DNA from: Pseudobdellovibrionaceae bacterium
GTDB lineage: Bacteria; Bdellovibrionota; Bdellovibrionia; Bdellovibrionales; JAMPXM01
NCBI GenBank assembly: GCA_913776405.1
Contig: CAJYOV010000562.1
Location: 1-8,981, forward strand
Reading direction: 5' to 3'
DNA: 8,981 nucleotides
Part shown: in pieces, positions 1-6,429 of the stretch
Numbering within the stretch: the first letter of the stretch is position 1
Layout of the letters: each line of letters begins with the position of its first letter
Made by a program: the position numbers and the translations under genes
Notes under the pieces: generated by a model
Told to the model about the DNA's origin: nothing
Seen by the model: only the letters and a program-made list of their open reading frames with translations
Database searches by the model: none

Positions 1-405
1 GAAAACCTCATCAGTTGAAACCTGCACGAACCGGGCGTTTGTTTTCTTGTCTGCCGACATAGCTTCGTAATGAGCGCGAAATGCGGACAACAAATGAAAT
101 ACGCCGAGCACATTTGTGCGGACGAAGGCTTCTGGATCAGAAATTGATCGATCAACGTGGCTCTCAGCAGCGAAATTTACCAACACATCCGTATCGTGTT
201 CCTTCAGGAGCGACGCAACTAGCTTCTCGTCGCCGATGTCGCCCTTCACGAATGTCAGCTTGTTTTTGAACTCTTCCAAGTTCTCAAGATGACCCGCATA
301 AGTAAGAGCATCCAAAACGACGACCTTCTTAGCTTTTGAAAGGATGAGTTCGACGAAGTTGCTACCAATAAACCCGGCCGCACCGGTGACTAAAAAAGAA
401 CGCAT
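1..405 (-). CDS. rmlB: dTDP-glucose 4,6-dehydratase, N-terminal part (cut by window edge)
   Basis: RmlB converts dTDP-glucose to dTDP-4-keto-6-deoxyglucose, the branch point for dTDP-rhamnose and dTDP-amino sugars, in the cytoplasm. The first 135 residues are visible. The N terminus has the SDR NAD-binding motif GAAGFIGS (residues 8-15), then LDALTYAG (31-38), GDIGD (55-59), the NFAAESHVDRSI segment (77-88) and the catalytic Thr-Asp-Glu in STDEVF (130-135). These are characteristic of this enzyme rather than of other extended SDRs. The YxxxK motif lies beyond the left edge. The start is the ATG at 405, which shares one base with the manC stop (TAATG). A GAGGT Shine-Dalgarno at 415-419, inside the end of manC, sits 9 bases upstream. 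It is the third gene of a minus-strand unit, separate from rmlC and rmlD. Family assignment is very secure. Confidence 0.95.
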   Translation of the reverse strand, partial: MRSFLVTGAAGFIGSNFVELILSKAKKVVVLDALTYAGHLENLEEFKNKLTFVKGDIGDEKLVASLLKEHDTDVLVNFAAESHVDRSISDPEAFVRTNVLGVFHLLSAFRAHYEAMSADKKTNARFVQVSTDEVF

Positions 406-1742
406 TAAAACTTTACCTCGATAATTTCCATTACTGTAGAACCGGTATTTCTAATTTCAAAACCTGTTCGCCTCGGAACTTCAAAATGAGCTCCCGCTAT
501 CAGCTGCATTTCGGCCGTATCCAGACGCAAGTGCCCTGAGCCGGCAGCTACAGTCAAGACCGCAACCGACTCCGAGGTTTCGCTGCGGAACTCGCCATCG
601 ACTGCGATACTTAAACGAGAAGCCTCGAAACGTGTTCCTTTATGAAGGACTTGCTCCTCTGAAGATTTTCGAGACGGACGATTAGAATCACGAATTGATG
701 GGTGTCCCAAGTCATGCAGCTTCTGGACAGCTTTCCGAACGCTCTGGCTTTCGCCACGTCGACAGATTAGAAGCGCGTCTGGTGTTTCGACTGCGATAAC
801 GTCATCTATGCCAATGAACGCAACTGCTTTGTCAATTTGCGAGAAGCTAAAGTTGTTATGGCACTCAATCTGCACAGAGGTTGAACGGTTTCGATCAGCA
901 GGTAATGCGCCCTCGCTCATCATGCGGGCGATGTCGTCCCAAGACCCGAGATCATCCCAGCCGACGTCGCAACTCACGCAGACTTGCTTGTTGAGTTTTT
1001 CCATAACGCCTATGTCGACGCTTTCGGAAGCAACGCGTTCATAGATCGATTTCAAATTGGATAAGTCTTTATCCAGTCTCGAAATTTCTCCCCAAAGCGC
1101 TGGCATCAACGTCTCGAAGTTGCTCACCATCGTTGCCACGTTGAACAGGAAGATTCCTGCATTCCAGAAAAAACGTCCTGTGCTCAGGAACTCCTCAGCA
1201 GTCGACTGATTAGGTTTTTCGCGAAAACGCATGACTGAAAGAGCCGCTGCACTTCCGTCCGTTTCCAAGGGCAAACCGTTTGTCTCAATGTAACCGAACC
1301 CAGTTGCAGGTCGGTTAGGTTTTATGCCTAGAGTAACGACATTGCCCGATAGCGCGTGTCGCGCAGCAAGATCAATAGCTCCGCGAAACCTATCAGTTTC
1401 GCGTACGTAGTGGTCCGCAGGAAAGACGCCGACTATCTCATCGCCGAACCCGAGATCCAAAAAACGTTTGCAGAGAAATGCTATAGCCGGAGCGGTGTTG
1501 CGACCGATTGGCTCAACCAAGATTTGATTATTGGGAATGCCAGACGATCTAAGTAAGTCTTCGCTCTTAAGTGCGAGATCTTCAGTAGTCAAAATCCACG
1601 GTGTGCCCCACCCCTGCAGCCGTGCGATCGTATCTTCAAGCAACGTCTTTTCGCCGAATCGGCAAAGTTGCTTTGGGACTTCGGCTCGAGATAAGGGCCA
1701 CAGGCGAGTGCCCGAGCCTCCAGATATGATCACTGGAATCAT
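405..1742 (-). CDS. manC: Mannose-1-phosphate guanylyltransferase with a degenerate C-terminal cupin
   Basis: ManC makes GDP-mannose from mannose-1-phosphate and GTP in the cytoplasm. The nucleotidyltransferase domain (about residues 1-275 of 445) is complete. It has the signature GGSGTRLWPLSR (8-19) with PKQ (23-25), EPIGRNTAPAIA (77-88), FPADH (107-111), FREKP (173-177), WNAGIFLF (193-200) and GWDDLGSWD (261-269). A left-handed-helix-like linker follows to about 345. In the usual bifunctional ManC/AlgA (about 470-480 aa) the last 110 residues are a type II phosphomannose isomerase cupin with RPWG and QxHxHRxEHW motifs. Here the equivalent region (about 366-445) keeps a cupin-like strand pattern and an IEV near the end, but none of the metal-binding His/Glu residues. 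Guanylyltransferase activity is therefore well supported and isomerase activity is unlikely. The ATG is 9 bases after the aminotransferase stop, with GAGG at 1750-1753 as ribosome binding site. Confidence 0.92.
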   Translation of the reverse strand: MIPVIISGGSGTRLWPLSRAEVPKQLCRFGEKTLLEDTIARLQGWGTPWILTTEDLALKSEDLLRSSGIPNNQILVEPIGRNTAPAIAFLCKRFLDLGFGDEIVGVFPADHYVRETDRFRGAIDLAARHALSGNVVTLGIKPNRPATGFGYIETNGLPLETDGSAAALSVMRFREKPNQSTAEEFLSTGRFFWNAGIFLFNVATMVSNFETLMPALWGEISRLDKDLSNLKSIYERVASESVDIGVMEKLNKQVCVSCDVGWDDLGSWDDIARMMSEGALPADRNRSTSVQIECHNNFSFSQIDKAVAFIGIDDVIAVETPDALLICRRGESQSVRKAVQKLHDLGHPSIRDSNRPSRKSSEEQVLHKGTRFEASRLSIAVDGEFRSETSESVAVLTVAAGSGHLRLDTAEMQLIAGAHFEVPRRTGFEIRNTGSTVMEIIEVKF

Positions 1743-1751
1743 AACGTCGCC

Positions 1752-2876
1752 TCAAAAACTTTCGTCTTTGTACGCCAAGCAAGCGTCGATCACGCGGGTT
1801 ACGTGGGCGTCGAGCATGTGCGGACCAATTGGAAGGCTCACGACTTGATCATGAATTTGTTCCGAGATCGGAAAAGATCCTTTGCGCCAGCCTGCACTCT
1901 TATACGCCTCTTGAAGATGTGGGGCGATTGGATAATGAACGAGTGTGTGGATCCCGTGCTCCATCATGTGTTTCTGGAAACGGTCGCGGTTTTTAACGCG
2001 CACGACGAACAAGTGCCACACATGCGATGAGCTGTCCTTCACCTTCGGGACCTTGATCGCCGAGTGGTTTCGAAGAGCGTTTATATATTGTGAGGCAATG
2101 TTTTGCCGTTTCTGAGTCCAACCCGATAACAGCTCGAGTTTAGATCTCAAGAATGCAGCCTGGAGCTCGTCTAAGCGGGCATTAGTTCCTTGTACTAAAT
2201 GATGGTACTTAACATCTGAGCCATAGTTCCGAAGCTGTTTGATCTTTTTGTAAAGGGCTTTGTCCGAAGTGGTTACGCAACCTGCGTCGCCGAAAGCGCC
2301 GAGATTTTTCCCTGGATAAAAGCTGAAGGCAGCTGCATGACCAAGATTGCCAGCCAGCTTACCTTTGTAAACTGCAAGATGGGCCTGCGCTGAATCTTCG
2401 ATAACGACAAGGTTATGCACTCTTGCTATCGTCATGATCGGTTCCATATCTGCGACCTGACCATAGAGATGCACAGGTATAATTGCGCGAGTCTTCTCCG
2501 TGATCGCGCGCTCGATCAATTTCGGATCGATATTGTAGCTTTCAATGTCTGGCTCTACAGGGACAACGGTCGCGCCACAGAAAGACACCGCGAGCCACGT
2601 CGCGATGAAAGTATTCGACGGAACAATAACCTCATCACCGGGCCCAATGCCGTAAGCTTTTAAAATTAAGTGAAGTGCGTCGAGACCGTTCGAAACACCT
2701 AGACAGTCCGATGATCCGCACATAGATGCGAACTCTCGCTCAAAGGCTTCAACCTCAGGACCGAGAATGTAATGGCCAGAATCCATAACGCGCTTGTAGG
2801 CAGCGTCCATCGACGACTTGAGTTCAAGGTAAGTTGCTTTGACGTCTAAAAAGGGAACCAGTTTCGATTCTTCCAT
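1752..2876 (-). CDS. DegT/DnrJ/EryC1-type sugar aminotransferase, FdtB/QdtB-like
   Basis: A PLP-dependent aminotransferase of the family that aminates keto-sugar nucleotides. It has 374 residues from the chosen start, normal for the family. Visible landmarks in this numbering: [13 protein letters not shown] at 8-20, [14 protein letters not shown] at 33-46, [11 protein letters not shown] at 60-70, EDSAQAH at 160-166, [14 protein letters not shown] at 184-197 with K190 as the expected PLP-binding lysine, LRNYGSD further on, and [13 protein letters not shown]. The phrases [23 protein letters not shown] and [11 protein letters not shown] fit the group that aminates C3 of dTDP-3-keto-6-deoxyhexoses (FdtB, QdtB); this is from family knowledge, and the exact substrate is inferred. 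The frame is open upstream to a GTG at 2909, but the ATG at 2876 puts PFLD at the usual distance from the N terminus. It is the first gene of the unit with manC and rmlB. Confidence 0.9.
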   Translation of the reverse strand: MEESKLVPFLDVKATYLELKSSMDAAYKRVMDSGHYILGPEVEAFEREFASMCGSSDCLGVSNGLDALHLILKAYGIGPGDEVIVPSNTFIATWLAVSFCGATVVPVEPDIESYNIDPKLIERAITEKTRAIIPVHLYGQVADMEPIMTIARVHNLVVIEDSAQAHLAVYKGKLAGNLGHAAAFSFYPGKNLGAFGDAGCVTTSDKALYKKIKQLRNYGSDVKYHHLVQGTNARLDELQAAFLRSKLELLSGWTQKRQNIASQYINALRNHSAIKVPKVKDSSSHVWHLFVVRVKNRDRFQKHMMEHGIHTLVHYPIAPHLQEAYKSAGWRKGSFPISEQIHDQVVSLPIGPHMLDAHVTRVIDACLAYKDESF

Positions 2877-3089
2877 GACCCTGCCGTTCACTGCTCGCAC
2901 GCACAGCACCTGCGTCGCTAAGTATTCGGAATTGTTACATCTAACAAATAAAGAGAAAGCCAGAAGAGACCAGATTCGGTAACTCGATGCAACGATTAAA
3001 TCTTCACTTCAGTGGGAAGGGTAAGCCGAATCGAAATAGACGCTTCAAACAGTTGCCTATACAACTAAATCCAACGAGATTGAGCTCTG
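2877..3089. promoter_or_regulatory. Divergent promoter region between the aminotransferase and rmlC
   Basis: This 213-bp gap separates two divergent transcription units and must hold promoters for both. It is AT-richer than the genes around it. On the minus strand a weak pair, TTGTTA (2942-2947) and TACTTA (2919-2924) spaced 17 bases, or AATACT (2921-2926) spaced 15, could drive the aminotransferase unit. A transcript from there would begin near 2912, which fits the ATG at 2876 better than the GTG at 2909. On the plus strand the best I see for rmlC is TATACA at 3058-3063 without a good -35 box. The individual boxes are weak matches; the regional assignment is sounder than any one of them. Confidence 0.5.
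2932..2947. repeat. Short perfect inverted repeat, possible operator
   Basis: TTGTTA and TAACAA form a perfect 6+6 inverted repeat with a 4-base spacer (CATC), lying in the divergent promoter region. Its right arm coincides with the weak minus-strand -35 candidate. The position suits a regulator binding site, but the repeat is short enough to arise by chance. Confidence 0.25.
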
Positions 3090-3638
3090 ATGCGTTTTAT
3101 CGAAACACCTCTTCAAGACCTACTGATCATCGAGCCAACCGTCTTCACTGACGACCGGGGCTATTTCTTCGAATCCTACAATCGAGACGTCTTCGCAAAA
3201 AACGGTCTGAATCTGGAATTTGTCCAGGACAATCAGTCGTTCTCGAAAAAGAACGCGCTTCGAGGGCTTCATTTCCAAGCCGGTTTGGCTGCCCAAGCAA
3301 AGCTCGTTCGCGTCGTGCAAGGCGCGGTGTTAGATGTCGCCGTCGACATTCGGCCCGAGTCTCCGACATTCCTTAAGCATTTCACAATCGAACTGAGCGC
3401 TAGCAATTTTAAACAGCTTCTCATTCCACGAGGGTTCGCCCACGGATTTCTCACTCTTTCAGAAACGGCTCTGTTCACATATAAGTGTGACAACACTTAT
3501 TCAAAGGCGAATGATCGAGGTATCCGGTTCGACGATCCACAAATCGGCATTCGCTGGCCTAGCGAAAACGGCTCTTTCATCATTTCAGAAAAGGACCTGG
3601 GTCTACCTTACTTCAAGGATATGAAGGAGATGGCGTGA
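3090..3638 (+). CDS. rmlC: dTDP-4-dehydrorhamnose 3,5-epimerase
   Basis: RmlC epimerises C3 and C5 of dTDP-4-keto-6-deoxyglucose to give dTDP-4-keto-L-rhamnose. The 182 residues match the full family length. The cupin-fold landmarks are all present: DDRGYFFESYN (21-31), FVQDNQSFSKKNALRGLHFQ (44-63) with the catalytic base His61, KLVRVVQGAVLDVAVDIR (71-88), IPRGFAHGFL (112-121), YKCDNTYS (131-138) with the active-site tyrosine region, and GIRFDDPQIGIRWP (144-157). The segment after LHFQ is AGLAAQAK rather than the more common proline-containing form, a minor variation. The ATG at 3090 is the only sensible start. Its ribosome site is weak, with only GAG trinucleotides at 3076 and 3082. It is the first gene of a two-gene unit with rmlD, divergent from the unit carrying rmlB. 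Confidence 0.96.
   Translation: MRFIETPLQDLLIIEPTVFTDDRGYFFESYNRDVFAKNGLNLEFVQDNQSFSKKNALRGLHFQAGLAAQAKLVRVVQGAVLDVAVDIRPESPTFLKHFTIELSASNFKQLLIPRGFAHGFLTLSETALFTYKCDNTYSKANDRGIRFDDPQIGIRWPSENGSFIISEKDLGLPYFKDMKEMA
3624..3629 (+). promoter_or_regulatory. Shine-Dalgarno site that fixes the rmlD GTG start
   Basis: AAGGAG lies inside the last codons of rmlC, 5 bases before the GTG at 3635. This strong site supports the non-ATG start of rmlD and the 4-base overlap with rmlC. Confidence 0.75.
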
Positions 3639-4468
3639 TTTTAATCACCGGCGGATCGGGCCAACTTGGCCGCCACATTGGAACTTTGCTCGGGAGCAAT
3701 GCAAAACTCCTCTCGTCCGCCGATCTCAATCTGACCGAAGGTAATTCAGTTTCTCGAGCTCTCGACGAACTACGCCCGGAGCTCGTTATTAATTGTGGCG
3801 CATACACTGCAGTCGATCTCGCGGAAACTGATTACAAAAATGCGCTGGACGTGAATGCAGTTGCTGTTGGCAGGTTAGCAAGCGAAACGCAGCGTAGGAA
3901 CGTCAAGCTGATTCATATTTCGACGGACTATGTATTCTCAGAATTTACCTCACCGATTTCGGAAACTGCTGAACCGAAACCGGTAAATGCTTATGGAGAA
4001 TCGAAAAGACAGGGCGAGGTCAAGCTACTCGAGAACACGGATCGTGGCCTCATCATTCGCACCGGCTGGCTTTACTCCGCCTTCGGAAAAAATTTTCTCA
4101 ATTCAATGATCAAACTCGGGACCGATCGCGAGGAAATCGGCGTGGTTTACGACCAAATCGGAACACCAACGTTCGCTGGCGATTTAGCTTCAGTAATCGT
4201 AAAACTCGCTCGCGATCACGACTTCAAAACATCAGACGTTTTTCACTACAGCAATGAAGGAACAGCAAGCTGGTACGACTTCGCGCAACAGATTTTCAAG
4301 CTTTGGGCGCTCAAAGGCTGCGTGAGGCCAATCCTAACCCATGAGTACCCTACTCCCGCTAAACGCCCGTCATACAGCGTTCTCGATAAAGCGAAAATCA
4401 AGTCGACATTCGATCTTAGAATACCTCACTGGACTGAATCCCTCGAATTGCTGTCACGCTTATCCTAA
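3635..4468 (+). CDS. rmlD: dTDP-4-dehydrorhamnose reductase
   Basis: RmlD reduces dTDP-4-keto-L-rhamnose with NAD(P)H to dTDP-L-rhamnose, the last step of the pathway. The 277 residues are slightly short for the family (about 280-300). It has the Rossmann motif GGSGQLG (6-12), CGAYTAVDLAE (54-64), HISTDYVF (94-101) with catalytic Thr97, YGESK (120-124) holding the catalytic Tyr and Lys, RTGWLYSAFGKNF (142-154), DQIGTPTFAGDLA (173-185) and RPSYSVLD (244-251). Translation starts at a GTG whose last two bases are the first two of the rmlC TGA stop (GTGA overlap), helped by AAGGAG just upstream. It is the last gene of its unit and faces the minus-strand glycosyltransferase gene across a 443-bp gap. 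Confidence 0.96.
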   Translation: MILITGGSGQLGRHIGTLLGSNAKLLSSADLNLTEGNSVSRALDELRPELVINCGAYTAVDLAETDYKNALDVNAVAVGRLASETQRRNVKLIHISTDYVFSEFTSPISETAEPKPVNAYGESKRQGEVKLLENTDRGLIIRTGWLYSAFGKNFLNSMIKLGTDREEIGVVYDQIGTPTFAGDLASVIVKLARDHDFKTSDVFHYSNEGTASWYDFAQQIFKLWALKGCVRPILTHEYPTPAKRPSYSVLDKAKIKSTFDLRIPHWTESLELLSRLS

Positions 4469-4510
4469 TAATCCTTCCGCTTCAGAACCGAAGACGAACT
4501 AATAAGCGAT

Positions 4511-4529
4511 AGACGGTGGGCGTCTTCTT
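4511..4529 (+). terminator. Possible intrinsic terminator downstream of rmlD
   Basis: AGACG (4511-4515), a GTGGG loop and CGTCT (4521-4525) make a compact hairpin 42 bases after the rmlD stop. With a one-base bulge the stem can gain two more pairs. It is followed by TCTTGTCCTT, an interrupted T-rich tail. A longer-range alternative also exists: GAAGACG (4490-4496) with CGTCTTC (4521-4527). The short stem and imperfect T-tract keep confidence low. Confidence 0.4.
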
Positions 4530-4705
4530 GTCCTTAAACCGCGCCTGTATTGGGCGGTACCAATCAGAACTCGGAGCGAGGCCACTTCATTTTGTAACGT
4601 TCACTGCGTTGAAAAACCAACGGTGCTTTAATCACCTCTGCAACCGTATCAATTACTGAAACGATCTTGCCTAATTATATTGGCACGCGAGAAACGCATT
4701 ATTCT

Positions 4706-4779
4706 TGGGATCGGAAGACTTGAACTCTTTTCTCGACTGAAATGTGAGACGGATTTACCAAACTCTCCGCCACTTTTGA
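4706..4779 (-). pseudogene. Degenerate tRNA-Leu-like remnant
   Basis: Read on the minus strand, this stretch follows the order of a bacterial leucine tRNA. AAGTGGCGGA (4775 down to 4766) resembles the acceptor/D-arm start, then TTGGTA as in the D-loop, TTTCAGTCG around a CAG anticodon position, and GAGTTCAAGTC (4727 down to 4717) as in the T-arm. A D-stem GCGG/CCGT and an anticodon-like stem TCTC/GAGA can form. The long variable arm expected of tRNA-Leu is missing, the T-stem pairs at only about three positions, the acceptor arms do not pair, and there is no CCA end. It therefore cannot be a working tRNA. A TATAAT box sits 14 bases upstream. Chance resemblance remains possible; the identity is inferred by eye. 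Confidence 0.35.
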
Positions 4780-4793
4780 TTTAGACGGAGAAA

Positions 4794-4799
4794 ATTATA
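4794..4799 (-). promoter_or_regulatory. TATAAT -10 box upstream of the tRNA-like remnant
   Basis: A perfect minus-strand TATAAT lies 14 bases before the 5' end of the tRNA-like sequence, the usual spacing for a tRNA promoter. No good -35 hexamer is seen 16-18 bases further upstream. It may be a relic promoter or may drive a small transcript into this gap. Confidence 0.35.
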
Positions 4800-4911
4800 A
4801 GCGTTTTATTCGGTCTATCTTGGGAATAAACGAAACAAACCTATTACAGATGTCGCTAACGGTATCAACATTAGAACGAGCGAATTGTTTAGTCGATAAC
4901 ATCGATTTCGA

Positions 4912-6429
4912 TTACAGAATCCCGTAGGCCGTAAGTTTTCCATGCATTCGTTTGGTCATCCCAAAAGGGAAGAGATGGCGGACGTAGAAGTAAACTAGAG
5001 TGCGAACAAGAATTTGAACTTTGCCCCTTGCTGTGCGGTTCTTAAGCATGAGGCTGAAATTGTTGAACACCTCAAAATCAGATGGCTCTGTCCTCGTGTC
5101 TTTCGAAAACGGATGGATCGCATGACTCGTCGGGAGCTGCGCTTTCAGGGCCGAAAGTTTTGCCGAAAACGCGGCGGGGCTAGCTTCCTTTTTGACGATC
5201 TGGGCGAGTTCATTCGTCCGCGCCAGCCCGAAATCGATCTCTGAAACCACGCGCTGGGCGAGTTCCTCAGTTGAAGAGACCGCAACGCCCGCTTGCTCAA
5301 AAGCGTCATACCAGTTTGTAGGCGTTCTAAGCGATACACATGGTAAACCGTAGCGCGCACAATCGAGTAATGCTGTAGGTGATCCAAGAGGAAATGATTC
5401 AATGGCGTAATCAGCTGCCTCCAAGTATTTCGAAAGTTCAGCATTCGGAATTACGCCTACGGCCTTAATTGCGCCTGACGTTTTCGTGCTCCAGCTTTTC
5501 CAATAAGCCTCATCTGGTGAAGGGCCAATTACGAGGAATCGAATGTCGCTTCTAAGTTTGATAATAGATGAGGCCGTCTCGCCGAAATCAATCCCGGCGA
5601 AGGGCCGAAACTTATACCCACTCGCCATAGACACAACTAGTTTAGTGCTAGGAGCGTATCCGAGCTGTGACTTTCGTTCTTCTTTGAGAGCAGCCGGAAC
5701 TTCGTTCTGCTCAAAATCTTGAACCGGAAGCGGAAGAAGAAACGTTGTCTTGATCCCTCTCCATTGTTCATTCAGCTTGGACGTAAAGGATCTCAGGTTT
5801 ACGACCGCATCGGCGATCGAGACTCCTAACCAAAGGAGATGATCAGCCTGGTTAAACAGCGTCACAGGTCTCGTGAAATCATTCGTGCCGAAAGCCAGAA
5901 TCGGAGTGACATCGTTCGGATGTACGTTCAGCACAATTCTCTCGAACTGAGATCCGAGCTTTCGCAACTCGAGAGCGCGCTGAATCGGAAAGTCGACTTT
6001 CAGATTAACGAATCTACCGCCACGCAAAGAGACAGCTTGGCGCAGTCTTTCTGGTACTGGCCTATCGCCTTGTCCAGTTAACACGACCGAATGCATTTCG
6101 TCGGCAGGTGCTGCTTCGATCCACCGTTCAGTGACGCGCGTATGGCCTCCGCTCACGTACGCGCGCGACATCACATGAAGAACTTCGTTTTTGCGGAAGG
6201 TTCCCGCGAGCGGAACAGAATATTTTCTCGCAACTTCGAGCAATATATTTTCAAGCTCGGGCGAATTGAAGACGCCGGGAATATTATCGATTGTGAAGAT
6301 CACCGCTTGCGACACAAGTTGTACGCGCCTGCTATCCGACGTGGCCTCTTCAGCAGTGCGGACCATGCGTTCAAAAACGCTGCGGTTCTTTTTAATCTGC
6401 CGCTTAACGTCTACTTCGCCTAGCGCCAT
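4912..6429 (-). CDS. GT-B fold glycosyltransferase
   Basis: A cytoplasmic glycosyltransferase expected to add one sugar of the polysaccharide repeat from a nucleotide-sugar donor. It has 505 residues from the chosen start. The first 80 or so residues are charged and helical, and include an IFTIDNIPGV segment. YVSGGHTRVTERWI (91-104) resembles the glycine-rich loop at the start of the acceptor-side Rossmann domain of GT-B enzymes. The donor-side domain follows in roughly 265-400, with VVSMASGYKFRPFAG, FLVIGPSPDEAYW, the ELSKYLEAADYAIESFPLG segment and SPTALLDCARYGLPCVSL, typical of GT4/GT41-like donor-binding helices. The C-terminal 40 residues contain a basic-hydrophobic stretch (ILVRTLVYFYVRHLFPFG) that could touch the membrane. 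The frame is open to a GTG at 6459, but the ATG at 6429 overlaps the preceding stop (TAATG). Donor and acceptor are unknown. Confidence 0.8.
   Translation of the reverse strand: MALGEVDVKRQIKKNRSVFERMVRTAEEATSDSRRVQLVSQAVIFTIDNIPGVFNSPELENILLEVARKYSVPLAGTFRKNEVLHVMSRAYVSGGHTRVTERWIEAAPADEMHSVVLTGQGDRPVPERLRQAVSLRGGRFVNLKVDFPIQRALELRKLGSQFERIVLNVHPNDVTPILAFGTNDFTRPVTLFNQADHLLWLGVSIADAVVNLRSFTSKLNEQWRGIKTTFLLPLPVQDFEQNEVPAALKEERKSQLGYAPSTKLVVSMASGYKFRPFAGIDFGETASSIIKLRSDIRFLVIGPSPDEAYWKSWSTKTSGAIKAVGVIPNAELSKYLEAADYAIESFPLGSPTALLDCARYGLPCVSLRTPTNWYDAFEQAGVAVSSTEELAQRVVSEIDFGLARTNELAQIVKKEASPAAFSAKLSALKAQLPTSHAIHPFSKDTRTEPSDFEVFNNFSLMLKNRTARGKVQILVRTLVYFYVRHLFPFGMTKRMHGKLTAYGIL

Larger units (their letters stand above)
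4469..4911. other. 443-bp convergent intergenic region
   Basis: No credible protein-coding gene is seen here on either strand. The stretch is AT-richer than its surroundings and lies between the convergent ends of rmlD and the glycosyltransferase gene. It holds a possible terminator for rmlCD (4511-4529) and a decayed tRNA-like sequence on the minus strand (4706-4779) with a TATAAT box before it. I could not find a convincing terminator for the minus-strand unit that ends at 4912. The length is unusual for a locus whose other genes overlap or nearly touch. Confidence 0.7.

Noticed and set aside
1531..1848. Open frame of 105 codons on the plus strand spanning the manC start
   Set aside because: It is antisense to the manC signature region and the end of the aminotransferase, with no protein-like features.
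2877..2909. GTG start at 2909 for the aminotransferase
   Set aside because: It would add 11 residues with no family counterpart, and the ATG at 2876 places the PFLD motif at the usual distance from the N terminus.
4490..4527. GAAGACG...CGTCTTC as a transposon-end inverted repeat
   Set aside because: There is no transposase nearby and no flanking target duplication; the arms are 7 bases with a 24-base gap, and the compact hairpin at 4511-4525 explains the right arm better.
4538..4558. Hairpin ACCGC...GCGGT as a second terminator for rmlCD
   Set aside because: The stem is only 5 pairs plus a bulged extension, and it is followed by ACCAATC, not a T-run.
6091..6423. Open frame of 110 codons on the plus strand
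   Set aside because: It is antisense to the N-terminal part of the glycosyltransferase, has no ribosome site or family features, and is explained by the real gene.
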